A stretch of 64,000 nucleotides of DNA from Albifimbria verrucaria (lineage: Eukaryota > Ascomycota > Sordariomycetes > Hypocreales > Stachybotryaceae). Position numbers and translations under genes: made by a program. The DNA lies in assembly GCA_020081605.1 (NCBI GenBank), contig JAHREC010000018.1, positions 3,224,001 through 3,288,000 on the forward strand, in the 5' to 3' direction. Below, one piece after another: positions 21,387 to 33,208 of the stretch (the first letter of the stretch is position 1; each line of letters opens with the position of its first letter). Below the pieces are notes generated by a model. It was given only the letters and a program-made list of their open reading frames with translations. It made no database searches and was not told the DNA's origin.

Positions 21387-23169
21387 TTACGAAGCGTCCG
21401 CTACATCATCCACCATGAAACGGAACTTGGCTCGATTCGTCCTGGTTTGTTGGATATAAATATCCGGCAGATATTCATCCTCTTTCGTAAGAATCGTCAT
21501 CCCTGTGAGGTACGGGTACCTCTTCGTCACTTCGGCTGTATCCGAAAACAGCACAGCAGTCTGATCCGACATGATGCCGCGTCTACAAGATCTATGTAGA
21601 TACTTCAGGATGATCCCCGTAAATGGAACCAATAATGTCGCCCCATACCAGGCATATAGTCTGACAAAAGACACGGAAGCTCGGAGCCGGGGCATGGCTG
21701 GCAGAACAGTCAACTGTGCAGTATCGGTCGCCTCATACAGCGCATGCAACATGTCCCAATTCGCAGTATACGAGATGCGGATCAAAGTAGCAGTATAGTC
21801 GTCCAAGTTCCTCCAAGTTGGCAGTTGCGATGTGTTCATAACCGCAACCTGCGTCATCGTGTCCGGCATTAACCAAAGAGCTTCTCGAGTCCAGATAGAT
21901 GGCTGAATTGTGCCATCAGACATCTCATTGACAGCCCCGGCAGTAGATGGGTCGTATTCCACAACCTGCGGCGTGACAAATTTACTACGAGGAGCATGAA
22001 CAACACCGGCAGTAAAATGAACAGTGCCCCTAGCAACGCAAGTCTCATTCAAAAGGTTATCGTTCGCAGGAAAGGCTGTCAGCACTTCCTGACCGAAGGA
22101 CGAAGAGTCACCAAAGGCATTAGGAGCGATGATCTGGCAACCGTTTGTTCGCTGTCTGCTAAGTGTCACAAAAACCGTCATGTTGCCTGTCCAAATCGTA
22201 GCCTTAGGGAAGTCGGCCTCAGAAACGTTTCCATCCCTATGCACTACCGAAGGCGTGTCCCAAGTATCCCCAGGGCTAAAGAGAACAGACACGCCAGATC
22301 GGATATACGAGAAGGGTGGATCGTCGACAAGACTCAGCTCGGCGGCCTTGTCACGCGCATATGCGGCGGTCTCGTTCGGAACAGGGCCTTGAGCCCAGGT
22401 GATGCTGTCAATCTCAATACAAGGGATCGTTGCGTCTAGCAAGGTCGAGTTGACGGGGCAATGCCCGACATGACATGTCTACAGGCAGTGCCTCCCAGCC
22501 GTGTAGCCGTCCGGTTCTTTTTGTATTGTACATCCTCGGCACCCCAAGCTCTGCTTGCCATACCTCCTGCTGTCCGTATAGCGCTACGTCTATTCCAACT
22601 CTGCTCGAGGTACCAAAACCACCCACGGGCTTTGGCCGTCGGATCAGCACTAGGAATGGTGACGGGCGCTCCATCTTTGCAGCAAAATTCCAATCAACAC
22701 TGCCGAGAGCTAGAGGCTCAATGAAGGGCTGGGGAATGAGAAACAAGAAAAGAACAGCAGCGAGCCACTCCTTGCCTCGAGGTCGCTTCCGGGCTGGAAG
22801 GCCCGACAGATACTGGGAGAGATGCTTGATGCTCAACCCTTGGTCTTCCAATAGGATGAACACCACACGCCAGGCTACCATTCCCACCCAGGATAACCGA
22901 AAGTAATCCATGATCTTAGTGCTGAGCGACAGCAAGGTCGTAATGTCTGAGGCACGGAGAACCAGCCCTCCTTCTTGATGTCTAGACTGGTGGGAAAAAG
23001 CAAGAGCATAATATCCATTCACAAAGAAAGATGTGAAGAAAAGAATGGAAGTGCTCAGAATAAGATGAACAAACAATGGAAGCCAAATAGAGAAGAACCG
23101 GAGAGTGTCCGATTCACCTGGGCGATGTGAAGCGCCCTGGCGTACACCGCGTTGCCGAGGGGTATTCAT
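21387..23169 (-). CDS. Multi-pass membrane protein of unknown function
   Basis: About 594 residues after two one-base repairs: AAA/TTT at 22676-22678 (expects NFAAKDGAPVTIPSADPT) and GGGG at 22455-22458 (expects GIAPVNSTLLDATIPC). Hydrophobic segments are IWLPLFVHLILSTSILFFTS, LSWVGMVAWRVVFILL, WLAAVLFLFLIPQPFIEPLA and, near the C-terminus, LYAWYGATLLVPFTGIILKY. Between the third and fourth lies a large Cys-containing region with several N-glycosylation sequons (NETA, NMTV, NETC), so it is probably extracellular or lumenal. The short C-terminal tail is charged and cytosolic. I recognise it only as resembling fungal plasma-membrane proteins of unknown function. An in-frame ATG at 23247 exists. 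The 23169 ATG is preferred because a TATA-like element lies only about 10 bp before the upstream ATG. Confidence 0.75.
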
Positions 23170-23254
23170 TGATACTGATATTGAACGAATGAGGGGTGTC
23201 AATTTGGGTCGAGTATGATTGAGCAGGTTGACGGGGACCACACTCATCGCCAGG

Positions 23255-23261
23255 GTTTATA
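23255..23261 (-). promoter_or_regulatory. TATA-like element
   Basis: TATAAAC on the minus strand, 86-92 bp before the ATG at 23169 and only about 8-14 bp before the ATG at 23247. Confidence 0.35.
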
Positions 23262-24241
23262 TCTTCGTTTGCAACGACAATGGCCACGGAGTTGCTACCC
23301 GTCGTACAGGGCGAACCCATCTCATCAGACTGGTCTGTAGCTCCGCAGGGCGAGCCACGAACGACTCCATGCCACGAAGTTCCTATGCTTGATTTTCCAT
23401 ATGAACTTTAGTGGTCGGCAAAACAATATACGCAAATCACCGGGGTTGGGTAGGCATTCCCAGCTGGTTGAGATGCGTGGACTCACGACAGGCAACAGTT
23501 GATCCCAGCCCTGCGCATATGCGCTCAGCAGCAACGGATCTTGGGCATCACAACCTAGCCAAGCTCGCCGCCGTCACGTCGCCCTCCAATCAATATTTTT
23601 ATACTTGCCTTGCTGCGGTGAACCCACCACGATGTCTGCCACGACTACCACACACGAGCGATTGGCGCGGGAGCCGGACAACGCAGCGCCGCACGCACAG
23701 CCAGCTTCGGGCAGCGTTTCCTATTTAGCTGAATAGCATGGATATTGTAGGTAGATAAGAGGAGGTTGGAGCATGGGGATGACGGGATCCGAAGGCGAGG
23801 CGAACATGCATATGTCACGCGAGACGTATCGACAGGGGTGTCAGTCGGAACGAGCACCGCCTCTCGAGGTCCAATGGATGGGTCCTCTTTGAAGGATTCA
23901 TCAAGAACTAGGCAGAAAATGACAAAGTGGTTGTCTCCTCATAAGGTGCTTTATGAGGCAAAGGTACTGAGTACAGCGTGAGGACAGAGGTTCCGATTGG
24001 CATGTGTTCAGTATGTGGAATTGCTTCCACGACACCAAGTTTCGCATTCGGTTTCTTTCGAAGTGTATCAAGTATACGAAGTCTTCATCTGCCTCGTTCA
24101 CATGTATTTCCGACCCATATCATAGGGACAATTCAGAGTTGCACTCAAATATCTGAAAAAGTACATGTTGCGAATCAATATGCCGATAGATGTCTAGAAG
24201 ATTTACGGTGTTGTTACATAAGTATTACATGGACAATGCCT
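23262..24241. other. Intergenic region
   Basis: Between two co-directional minus-strand genes. No supported gene or repeat. Confidence 0.4.
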
Positions 24242-25934
24242 TCAGGTCGGCAAGCTGCGGCCACCATCTTGCGGCCTCACTTCCACAGAGCGTCGCCGCG
24301 GGCCCCCAATCACATTGATGACCGTCTTGGGCCGCTTCTCCTCTTCGCTTGCGTTGCCCTGCTTCTTCTTTTGAGACCGCCCGATCAGCTCAATGCCCAC
24401 AATGCCTGCTGCGATACCCGACATGTGCGATGCAATGTCCACCTTGAGTCGCGCCGTCTTGCCAAACGCTGTTAGCTGCAGCGCCAGGATCATGGCCAGG
24501 AAGATGATGCCATGCACACCGTTCTCTGGCAAGCCTCCGAACCGGAACCCGTCCTCGCGATGCTCCCAGAAGTACGCCGACAGGAGGCCCAGCGTCGCGC
24601 CCGACGCACCCAGAGACGTCACCGTCAGCCAGCCGCGCAGCGTGTACGCCACCAGACTGCCCAGGAAGCCGGTCGCGCCACAGCCCAGGAACAGCGCCAG
24701 GAACTGTGCTCGGCCCAGCTCGTCGTGCAGTCCCGTTCCCACGAACCACAGCGGCACCATGTTGGTCAGCAGGTGACTGAGCCGTGAGTGCGAGAAGACG
24801 GACGTAAACAGCGTCAAGGGCTTAGGCGTAGCCACGATGAATATCATGGTTCGGTTAAGCAGCTTCCAGAGCGGAGGCACCCTCCACGCCAGGTAGACCA
24901 TGGCGTTGATAGCGATAATAGTTCCGACCGTCGCTTGCGCAGGAGTCACCTCGGGGATAAGCCTGTACCGCGCTGCAGGCTCCTCGTAGACTGTCGCCAC
25001 AGCAGCTAAGAACCCAATCACCAGAGCCACAACGGTAGCAGACGGCAGGATGCGCTCCCACGGACGAAGCTGCGGCGGCTCAGCCAGGTCCGACTGTGCC
25101 GACTTGTAGTACTCGGCAATGCGCGGGTTCGCAATCTCTCGTGTCTGTTCCCCAACCTTGGCCAAGGGTCCGGCAGGGCCACCTTCAGCAGCCTCCTGGC
25201 CTTGCGCTCCTCTTCCTCGAGCTTCTCCTGGGCCTTTCGCTTGGCGACGTTGCGTGCGCGTATCTCGTCGAGTTTGCTTCGTCCGTAGACCGGGTCCGGC
25301 TTATACTCAACAGCCTCGGGCTTGGCGTCCGGCTCATCCGTCTTCTGCTGCTTCTGCGCCGCTTGCTCCATCTCCTGCTCCAGTTGGGCAAGCTCGTCCT
25401 CCGCCCTCAACCCAGCATTCAAAACTTCCTCAACGGGAGCCTTCCGACGTAGATACTCCAAAGCCTTTGCGACCTGGTCCTCTGTGAACTGTGCTGTGTG
25501 AACGGCAAAGGCCGGGTCGTCGAGCGTACCGGCCACTCGTCGTCCATGTAAGATTCGTAGTAAATGGTTTGCCGCTTTGGTAGAAATTCCCGGCCAAACA
25601 GCTGCACGACCTCGGTCCCTGACAGGTCCTTGGCGCTGAATTGAAGGCCTGTCGAATCGCGGTAGTCCTTGGGGAGATCCTGGTAATCACGAATAATCTT
25701 TGGTCCAAAGAACGTCCGGCGATGCTCGCATAGATAGCCGACGGTCCGGGTACGCGACAAGGCCCACGCATCTCGTGAAGCCGATGCACCGGTTGCACGC
25801 ACTCTCCCAGCGGCGTTGCAGGAGAGCCATCGCATCGAAGTGGTCGAAGCCCATCGCGGCGCCGTGACGGAACCGCCTTGGACGACAGCCCGCAGCAGGG
25901 ACCGCGAGGCATTGGGGCACAGGAAAAGACTCAT
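24242..25934 (-). CDS. Rhomboid-family intramembrane protease, probably mitochondrial
   Basis: About 564 residues after two one-base repairs, no intron. The breaks are at about 25536 (expects MDDEVAGTLDDPAFAVHT) and GGG at 25176-25178 (expects LLKVAPAGPLAKVGEQ). The N-terminus MSLFLCPNASRSLLRAVVQG is basic and hydroxylated without acids, like a mitochondrial presequence. The middle has a coiled coil (EDELAQLEQEMEQAAQKQQK and KRKAQEKLEEEERKARR). The C-terminal half is the rhomboid core: FSHSRLSHLLTNMVPLWFVG, GLHDELGRAQFLALF, TVTSLGASGATLGLLSAYFW with the catalytic Ser in GASG, and DIASHMSGIAAGIVGIEL with the catalytic His. An active serine protease of the inner mitochondrial membrane is expected. 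It is longer than Pcp1 because of the central coiled-coil insert. Confidence 0.85.
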
Positions 25935-26313
25935 TGTGACGGAGCTTGTCGAGGCGCCGTTGCGCCTATTCGTCAGCGGATGCCTCTGGTATGGAGGGTC
26001 GATCAGTCCAGTCCGCAAGCTGCATGTACATGGAAGAATTTCGTGCTTCACGAAATTTTGGCGCCAGTCCAGACATGGCTGACGTTTGGCCAGAGCCAGA
26101 GCAAGAGCAAGAGCAAGGGTGCCACCAGCCAGTTGATCCACGCCACGCCCCTGTAGCCTTGCCAGAAGGGAACCCCACCATGACCTGCTTGCTTGCTTGC
26201 TTGCTAATGATCAACCTCGAACTTCTGCGAACAACCCCCCATCAGAGATCTTCCCTTCGAACCCGGCGGCCTGCCTCAAGCTTCTCATCCACAGTCCCCT
26301 TCGGCTCCTCACC
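25935..26313. promoter_or_regulatory. Shared divergent promoter region
   Basis: 379 bp between the starts of the rhomboid gene and the gene at 26314. It contains TGCTTGCTTGCTTGCT near 26188-26203 and an imperfect AGAGCAAGAGCAAGAGCAAG run near 26097-26117. Confidence 0.45.
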
Positions 26314-26924
26314 ATGTCCGCAGACACACGGCCCATATCCCCGGCCGGTTCGCCGCAGCCCTCAAGGAGCTGTCCGTCAACATGCTGCACCTCAAGGTCC
26401 TCGAGATCCGCAATTCCATCGCCCACCTCCAATACTCCAACGACCAGCTCGAGCCCTTCGCCAAGGGCTCTGCCACCGCCATCGGCGACAGCAACGCGGG
26501 ACCCGACCAGGACTGCATCGACGCCATCCGCGAGAACGAGCAGGTGATCGACCGCATGATCGAGCGCATAGCCCTCGTCCGTGCCGAGGTGGAGGAGCGC
26601 GGGGTTAGCTGGACGGAGTTCATGAGCAAGGAAGAGGTCGAATCCCAGCAGCAGCAACAGCAGCAGCAGAACGGAGAGCCGGAAGCTGAGCCCGCCGTCA
26701 ACGGCCAAGCCAACGCCTCTACATCACCGCCCCGGCATAGCGCTTGGTCGGACGGCACGTTCCAAACCGGGACCATCAGCAACGGCCAGGTTCACCTCGA
26801 TCAGACACCCGGCCAACCAAGCGGTGGCAGCTTGAGCGACGAAGAGCTACGACGGGCGCTCGAGGCACGCATGAGGGACCTCAGCAACGACGATGACGAC
26901 GCCGACGGAGGCATGCACCTTTAA
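26314..26924 (+). CDS. Small conserved coiled-coil protein of unknown function
   Basis: 203 residues after one added C in the CCCC run at 26339-26342 (MSADTRPISPGRFAAALKEL). The N-terminal two thirds form amphipathic helices: NMLHLKVLEIRNSIAHLQYS, DAIRENEQVIDRMIERIALV and EERGVSWTEF. Then comes a Gln run encoded by CAG/CAA repeats (26646-26669), a Ser/Pro-rich segment, HSAWSDGTFQTGTI, and a C-terminal GSLSDEELRRALEARMRDL ending in an acidic GGMHL tail. The helix pair and the DGTFQTG block look conserved among fungi (from memory). I cannot assign a function. There is no signal peptide or membrane helix. Confidence 0.75.
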
Positions 26925-27460
26925 AAACAATTCAAGAGATGGGTATCGCATGGGCGGCGTTCGGGGCTTGCTTGCATGGGTTTGATAGCTGGACAACATC
27001 TTCACGGTGCGGGAAAAGGATACCCAACAATAACGTAGGACATGGAAGATCATAACAGAGAATTACGCACTATTCTGTTTCTGAAACGGACTTCACATGT
27101 CACAAGATGCATGAGGAGAAGTTCTCTCTCACAAATGAAAATAATTTGCCTATGAATGTTGTACCATACAGTGATAAAGAAAACTCCAGAAGAATCCCCA
27201 GGAATGCGCCGGTCCCAGACACCCAATGCTGGCCCCAAAACACCGAATTTTTCCGTTCTCCATGCCATGCCGCACAATGCAGAAGAAAGCTGCACAAAAG
27301 GAACACAAAAGAATGATACATGCTGAAGTTAAGGATGGTACGCTTGTGCGTTGCTGATGTAAGAGACCTCATATGGTCTAATCTGTGTCATCACCAACAG
27401 GTGACGCAGTGCCCGATAAGGTCTTGATCTTACTGGACCTTCGTTGTTGCCTTGATAGTC
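26925..27460. other. 3' intergenic region between convergent genes
   Basis: About 535 bp with no supported gene. Confidence 0.4.
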
Positions 27461-28592
27461 TCATGGAACTGCGGCTACTGTTTTAGAATCAGCGTCAGTG
27501 CTGAGAATGGTTGGTAGTTTGGGCCGCTGAGCCACCCGGCCTGGTTGACTCGAGTGACTGATAACCGAGTCCTTCCTCGAAGGCCGTGCCGCAGCCTCGT
27601 CTTCCGAGGTATCATAGCCCGGGGAGTAGCCATGGGTCGTAGGGGGCCGGCTCGCCTTTCGAAAGGATTATCGAACGATTCGTCAGAATCGGCGAGTGAC
27701 ATGCTCCTGCTTCTTGCCAAGCTGCGGGGACGGTCCGAGAATAGTGACTCAATGAGCTCCTGCTCGGTTGGTTCGCTGCCAGCCCTTGCCCTCGATCTAG
27801 CCATCTTGTCCTGTACCAAACGGCCCAGTGGCAGCTCGTCCCCAGCTGAGGATACCCTGAGGCTGGATCTGCTCGCGGAGCTGATAGCACGGCTCACGGG
27901 AACTTTGCCTTCCATGACCTTAGCTGGAGGTGGCGGTTGTAACATCCATCTATGAGCGTCCTTGTGTCCGGGCTTGTTGCTGACGACGGGTGGGTGGTAG
28001 TCGTTTACGGGTGGGTTTCGGGGGTAAAGTAAAAGTCCTGGCGTTCCTGTTCCGTGACCTCTTTCTCTAAGCCCAACGTTGATTCTATCAGCCGGCCGGC
28101 CGAGTCTCGAGCCTTGGAGAAGGCATCCTTCAGCTTATGTGCACCATGCTTCTCACCCCATAGCTCCTCATCCTCACGTTGATAGCCATGGCGCCTGTTC
28201 CAATCGGCCGCAGGGGTATCGTCTTCTGACGCCCCGGCTGCATTATTATTGCTGCTCGCATCGGGGCGGCTCGTCTCGGTGGTCGTGTGCTCCAAAGCTG
28301 TCATTGAGCCCTCGTCCCTGCATGAGCTGGTTAAGCCGCGCTGGCTAGAGTTTTTGCTGCCCGACTTCTTTGGTAGCGACGGTCCCATGGTGATCTCCTG
28401 CTGCCAGAACGGGTTGGTGTTGAAGGGCGAGGGATGTTGGTAGAGCCCGGGCTGTTCCATCTCAAACTTGGCCTTCTCCTCCCTCTCTCGCTTGGCCTTC
28501 TCCTTGGCCTTTTGCCGGTGACGGACCTTGGCACATGGCGTGCAGGCGACGAAGTAGAAGACGGCGGATTGCAAAGCGACGGGGAAAGACAT
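27461..28592 (-). CDS. Conserved fungal protein with N-terminal hydrophobic anchor
   Basis: The N-terminus MSFPVALQSAVFYFVACTPC is a hydrophobic segment with two cysteines, followed by a strongly basic/charged helix (KVRHRQKAKEKAKREREEKA) and PGLYQHPSPFNTNPFWQQEI. Later segments are HGAHKLKDAFSKARDSAGRL and EQERQDFYFTPETHP. Two frame breaks occur. At about 28014-28016 one more C gives THPVNDYHPPVVSNKPGHK and joins DAHRWMLQPPPPAKVMEGK. At about 27617 one base gives PRAYDTSEDEAAARPSRKDS and takes the stop to 27461. The repaired length is 377 residues. The C-terminal part is Ser/Arg-rich and probably disordered. It resembles a family found across filamentous ascomycetes (from memory) with no known role. 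A membrane-associated protein with a cytosolic tail is the simplest reading. Confidence 0.75.
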
Positions 28593-31500
28593 GGTGAGGG
28601 CCTGTCGAACAGGAGCAGTAGGTGTCTAGGCTACCGTTGCAATGGCTGGGTACGGAATCAATGCATGGGAGACGGGAGGCCGGGGCGGGAAGGGCGGGAG
28701 TATAAATCGGGGAGCGTCGAGGGACCACGGCAGCGCTAGAGAGTCAATGGACGGTTTCTAGAAGCAAGCCGGTCGCCTGACGACGACAACAGTGAGGATG
28801 GTGAGAATCGGCTGGAATGGCTTGCGACTGTAAAGAAGGGGGATTGGGGTGGGAAGGGTCCTTGGCGTCCGTGCCGGGGAGGGAGGGGGCCTTCGTTTCA
28901 AGTCGCGGGCACCGGTGTGGAAACAGTTTCGCACTCGGCAAAACGACCCGTGATGTAAAAGTTCATGGGATTGCGACCGGGGAAAGGCCAAAGGCTGACG
29001 ATGCAGCGACGGGATTATGGACGAGTACGAGGACGTAGGTGAGCGATGTTGAGAGCGCAATGAGTAGAAGAGCGCGCAACGCAAGCAGCAGGGCAGGGGA
29101 GGGGAGAGGACATGGAAATAGGTAGGTAAGTAGCCAATTCGTGGTAATTAAGGAAGGCGAAGCGGACACAGCCAAAAAATGGCCATGGGTGCCTTGCCCA
29201 GTGCAGGCTACCTACTAAAGCTGGGTAAGTACAGTACTGCCCGCGCCTGGGTGGTTACGAGGCGCACCTTGTACCACACGTACGGGGATGCATTTTAGTG
29301 GGCTTAGCAGCAAACAAACGAGCAATTTCCAGAGTGCACCTTGGCTGAAATCAGCAAACGGACGCATACAGTGGAGGTCATCGTTAGCACGCCCGTGCCG
29401 TACCTGAAGGCGGCGTGTTTACCTGACGCATTACGCTGCATCCCAACAGGCGGGGAGCGCACCAACAGCCCATGGCATGGGATGCTACGCTGCGGCATAC
29501 CACACCACATCGCAGCGCGCACATCACGATACAATACGGCACGCAGCACAGAGCAGCAAAGGCAGTAGGACAGCCCAGGTACCCACGCTACTGTACGGTA
29601 CGGTGCGCTGCGGTACGGTACGATACGATGGGGGTGGAGGTGGTGGTGGAGGTGGAGATGGAGCGTGGTGATGGTGGTACCCTTGGTTCCCTTGGTTCCC
29701 TTGGTACCTACTAAGATACTCTTCCACTTCCATTTGCAGCGCAATCTGCACCGGGGTTCCGGCACGGTGGGCGCCCGCTAACCCCTCTGGGGTCTTGGGC
29801 TCGCCTGTGAGTGGCTGAGCTCGCGAGTGTCACCTCATGCCATCCCAGCCAACCCACTCGATTTGGGAACAGGGGGTTTTGCCATCCGTCAATCAGTCAA
29901 TTGATCATTACATTCCACTCACCCTCATATCGATAACACACACACACATCCGTCACCCAAACTTGCTTTGCGTTCTCGAACGTTACACACGTCTAGCCTG
30001 CAGATGATGCCAGCCCAAAGGCATGACGGTGGCGAATTTCGAACCCTTTGCATTGCAGATCTCGGCCAAAAGCAAAACAAAAAAAGGCAAGCAAAAAAAT
30101 AAATTACTAAAACAAAGCCAAACGATTTGGCCGCCGACAAGCGTCTGCCCCCAAACAAGAGGTGCTACCAAAATAACAACTTGTGCTACCGTACACGTAC
30201 GACTACTGACTAGGCAGAGAGCGAGGGCCATGTCAGCCCAGCCTACTATGGTACGGATTAGAACAAGGACAAACACACCCTCGACAAAAGGGCAGCAAAG
30301 ATTCTCGGCGCAGCGTCTGATGCAAGTCCTCGCTCCACTCCTGTCCACATGGTGACACAACGACTTTCAAAAGGAAGTCAGCAAAAGCAAGCAAACAAGG
30401 CCCGGGATTGGGCCCCATCCGATCCCATCACCTCCGTTACGTGGCCAATTGCTGCCGTGCCAAGCAACTTTCGACAACCCGAGCCGCGAGAAACATTCCC
30501 CATTCGCAACCTCGACGGAGCCTATTAGTGCGTGGATCCGTTTGCTCGGCCATCGATGCCGTCGTCAAATTCGTCCTTTAATCAATTAGCCTGAAGCGTC
30601 CTGGTGGTGTCCTCGGTGGGGGTTGTCGCCAGAAGCGAGGGGTTGGTTGTCTGTTATCCTCCTCCTCCTCCTCCTCCTCCTCCTCCTCCCCATCGTCAAT
30701 CTGCTGCTTCACCTTCGATCCTCGTTAGGCCGGCCTGCTTCATGCATGTGTCAGTCGCCGTCTCCATGCCTGCGAAGAGCCAACCCCAATGGGATGCCAT
30801 CACATGCCCCAATCATCTGCGCTGCCAAACGTTGATCCCACCGTGATCCGCCGTCGCCCGGAAGTCGTCTCCCATCCCATCCATCACACCCTACTGTCAG
30901 GCCCACGTTGCCAAAGCAAACCTCTCCCCGCTCTTCCTCCCCTCCCCTTCCCAGCGCCTCGTGGTCGGTCCTGCAAGGTCCCAACCAGAAGCCTTTGGGT
31001 CATCGGCGAATGTCGGTTCCGGACACCATCTTGCATCGGCCCCGCCCACCAATCATCAGCTCCACCACCGGCAAGTGCCCACGATTGCGTTGCTCTGTGG
31101 TGTCTTGACCTGCTGTGAGACCTCCCAGTCCACACCTCCAAACAAGAAAACCCATTCAACAACTGTCTACCCGTGTTTGTCTAGTCCGGCCCATGTTGTC
31201 TCTTACGCTTCCGCAACCGGCCCGCGGCCCAGATGTCTTGTGACATATGGCCAAAGCTTGTGTCTGTCGCTCAAACATGGATTTGCCCCCGGCACCATAG
31301 TCACAAGTTTATAGCCCAGCTTTGTTTACAGGTCCTCTATCTCAGCAAATGCCTAGACGTTGCATCCTATTTCACGCTACGCACTTAGTGACCTCGTGCT
31401 GGCTCAGTCAACATCGCTTCAAACAATTGCTCAAATTGCTGTCGTGCCTTGGGCAGACTTTTTAAAAGGTTACATACATACACAAAAGGTCTCAACTCCC

Positions 31501-31932
31501 GACTCACGCCACCATTCACAGCCATCGATTCACAGAGACCGTCCCTTCCCTTGGTATGACACCCTGCCCCATTCCCATTCCCATCCCTTCCACTCTCCTT
31601 TGACGGGAACACTTGTGTGACCATGGCAATGTCTGCCACTGTCGATACCCCGTTTGATGAACCAAATTGACTTTCAACGTCCTCGCCAGCGCACATTCGC
31701 GCTCATCACATCCTGCCTCGGTCCAGTAACTTTTGGCGTTGCTGTAAAGAAACCATCGAGATCCAATCTCGAGGGCATTAGAAACAGGAACATGACTATA
31801 GGAAACTCCGCAATGCTTTCGGCTGATACATATCTTATGAGCCTCGTGTACAATGGCCAATATCCAGGCGTAAATCTCCTTCAATGGCGATAGAAGTAGT
31901 TGCCCGTTCTGTGGCGGCAAGCTGTGCCACGC
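28593..31932. other. Long intergenic region rich in simple repeats
   Basis: 3.3 kb with no supported gene. It contains GTAGGTAAGTAG at 29122-29133, GTACAGTACTG near 29228, CGGTACGGTACGATACGATG near 29613-29632, three copies of CTTGGTTCC-like units at 29681-29710, and a CCT repeat at 30658-30690. Small frames present are short, overlap on both strands and lack splice or start support. Confidence 0.5.
30658..30690. repeat. (CCT)n microsatellite
   Basis: About eleven near-perfect CCT/TCC triplets. Confidence 0.9.
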
Positions 31933-33208
31933 TTAGACATCCCACTCCTCTTCCTCCTCCTCAGCTGGCTCATCCTTAGTCGTCAATGCCGAGAAGGAGC
32001 CGAAGTTCTGCTTGGGGCCGGCTTCGATGATGTAGTGGTGGTGGAAGGCTGCTTGACCGCGGCACTGGGGCGGCTCTGGGTAGGCTCGTCGCCAGAATCA
32101 ACAGAAGAGCTCTTCTTGGCGGGCTTCTTGGAAGACTTGGTCTTGACCGTGCTCCACTCATCCGCCTCGTCCTTGAGCATCTCCAGCTGCTCCTCCTCGG
32201 AGGGGAGCGAAGACGCCCAGTTGCCCTCAGCAGGCTTCGAGTTGGTCTCCTTCTCCTGCTTCTTGCTGGGGCTTGCTTCTTGCTGGGGACCTGCTCGAAG
32301 GTGTCCAAGGGCTGGTGCAGGACCTCCTCCGACTGGGCGGTGGTGCCGTTGGGAGCTCCCTGCTTCCATGCCGACTTGTTGCCGTTCACGGCGGCCATGA
32401 ACTGAGAACCGTCCTTTGCGGCGCGACCCTCAGCGACACGTGCCTGGCGACGCTGCTTCTCTTCCAGAGCCTTGCGCTCCTTCTCAGCTTCCTCGCGGGC
32501 AGCCTTGGCAGCCTCGGCCTTCTGTCTGTTCTGGCGCTGCTTCTTCGTCTCGACGGGTTCAGCAGGCTTGTTGGACTTGGGCTTCTGCTTCTTCTCGGTG
32601 GTGTCAGTAAGGCGGATGACGGAAGGACCAGCGCGGGCGGGCTCGAGCATGTCAGCGACACCGCTGACGTCAACAGGATCAGCTTCGGGAGAGACGACAG
32701 GTGACTGATCATCGTCGGCATCAGCACCAGTGGTGGAAGAAGGGGTAGAAGTCTTGTCCTCGTTGGCACCAGCCATCTGGTTGGCACGAGACTGCTTGAC
32801 CGACTTCTCCCGCTGCTTTCCGCCGTCGGACTTGTTGACAAAGGTAGTGCCCTCCTTCGCCTTTGCGAGTTGCCTGGCAAATTCACGGTTATCCACATCA
32901 TCCGAGTTGTCGCGGGCAGATGCGTTGCTCGGCCGAGTGGTGGTCTCAGAAGGCACCTTTTCTCGCGCGATGGCCTTGGCAGCTTGCTTGGCCTCCTGGA
33001 TTTCCGACGCAAAGCTCTCCATTCGTTGCTTCTTCTTCTTATCTTCCTTTCGGGGTTCGGCTTGAGCAGTCTTGACGACCTTGGTCTGCGTAGTTGAGAC
33101 ACGCTTCTTCGTCTTCTGGGTGGATACGTGGTAAATGGCGTAGCCGACACCAAAAAGGGTGGCATAGCCACCAATGGTGTAGAGGTAACTCATGCCCGAG
33201 TCAGCCAT
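31933..33208 (-). CDS. Membrane-anchored coiled-coil protein, conserved in fungi
   Basis: The N-terminus is one membrane helix, YLYTIGGYATLFGVGYAIYH, followed by a basic region (QKTKKRVSTTQTKVVKT). Then come long charged, Ala/Lys/Glu-rich helices (EIQEAKQAAKAIAREK, QNRQKAEAAKAAREEAEKER) and GNWASSLPSEEEQLEMLKDE with ADEWSTVKTKSSKKPAKKSS. Two one-base breaks are at about 32273 (expects PSKKQSPSKKQEKETN) and GGGG at 32014-32017 (expects KPAPKQNFGSFSALTTKDE). The repaired C-terminus ends in acidic EPAEEEEEWDV with a TAA at 31933, and the length is 425 residues. With the short N-terminal part outside or in a lumen, the long tail would be cytosolic. It could tether or scaffold at an organelle membrane. 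The function is unknown to me. Confidence 0.75.

Noticed and set aside
29300..30420. Several 60-150 codon frames on both strands
   Set aside because: They overlap each other, are driven by simple repeats and show no domain, start context or splice support.
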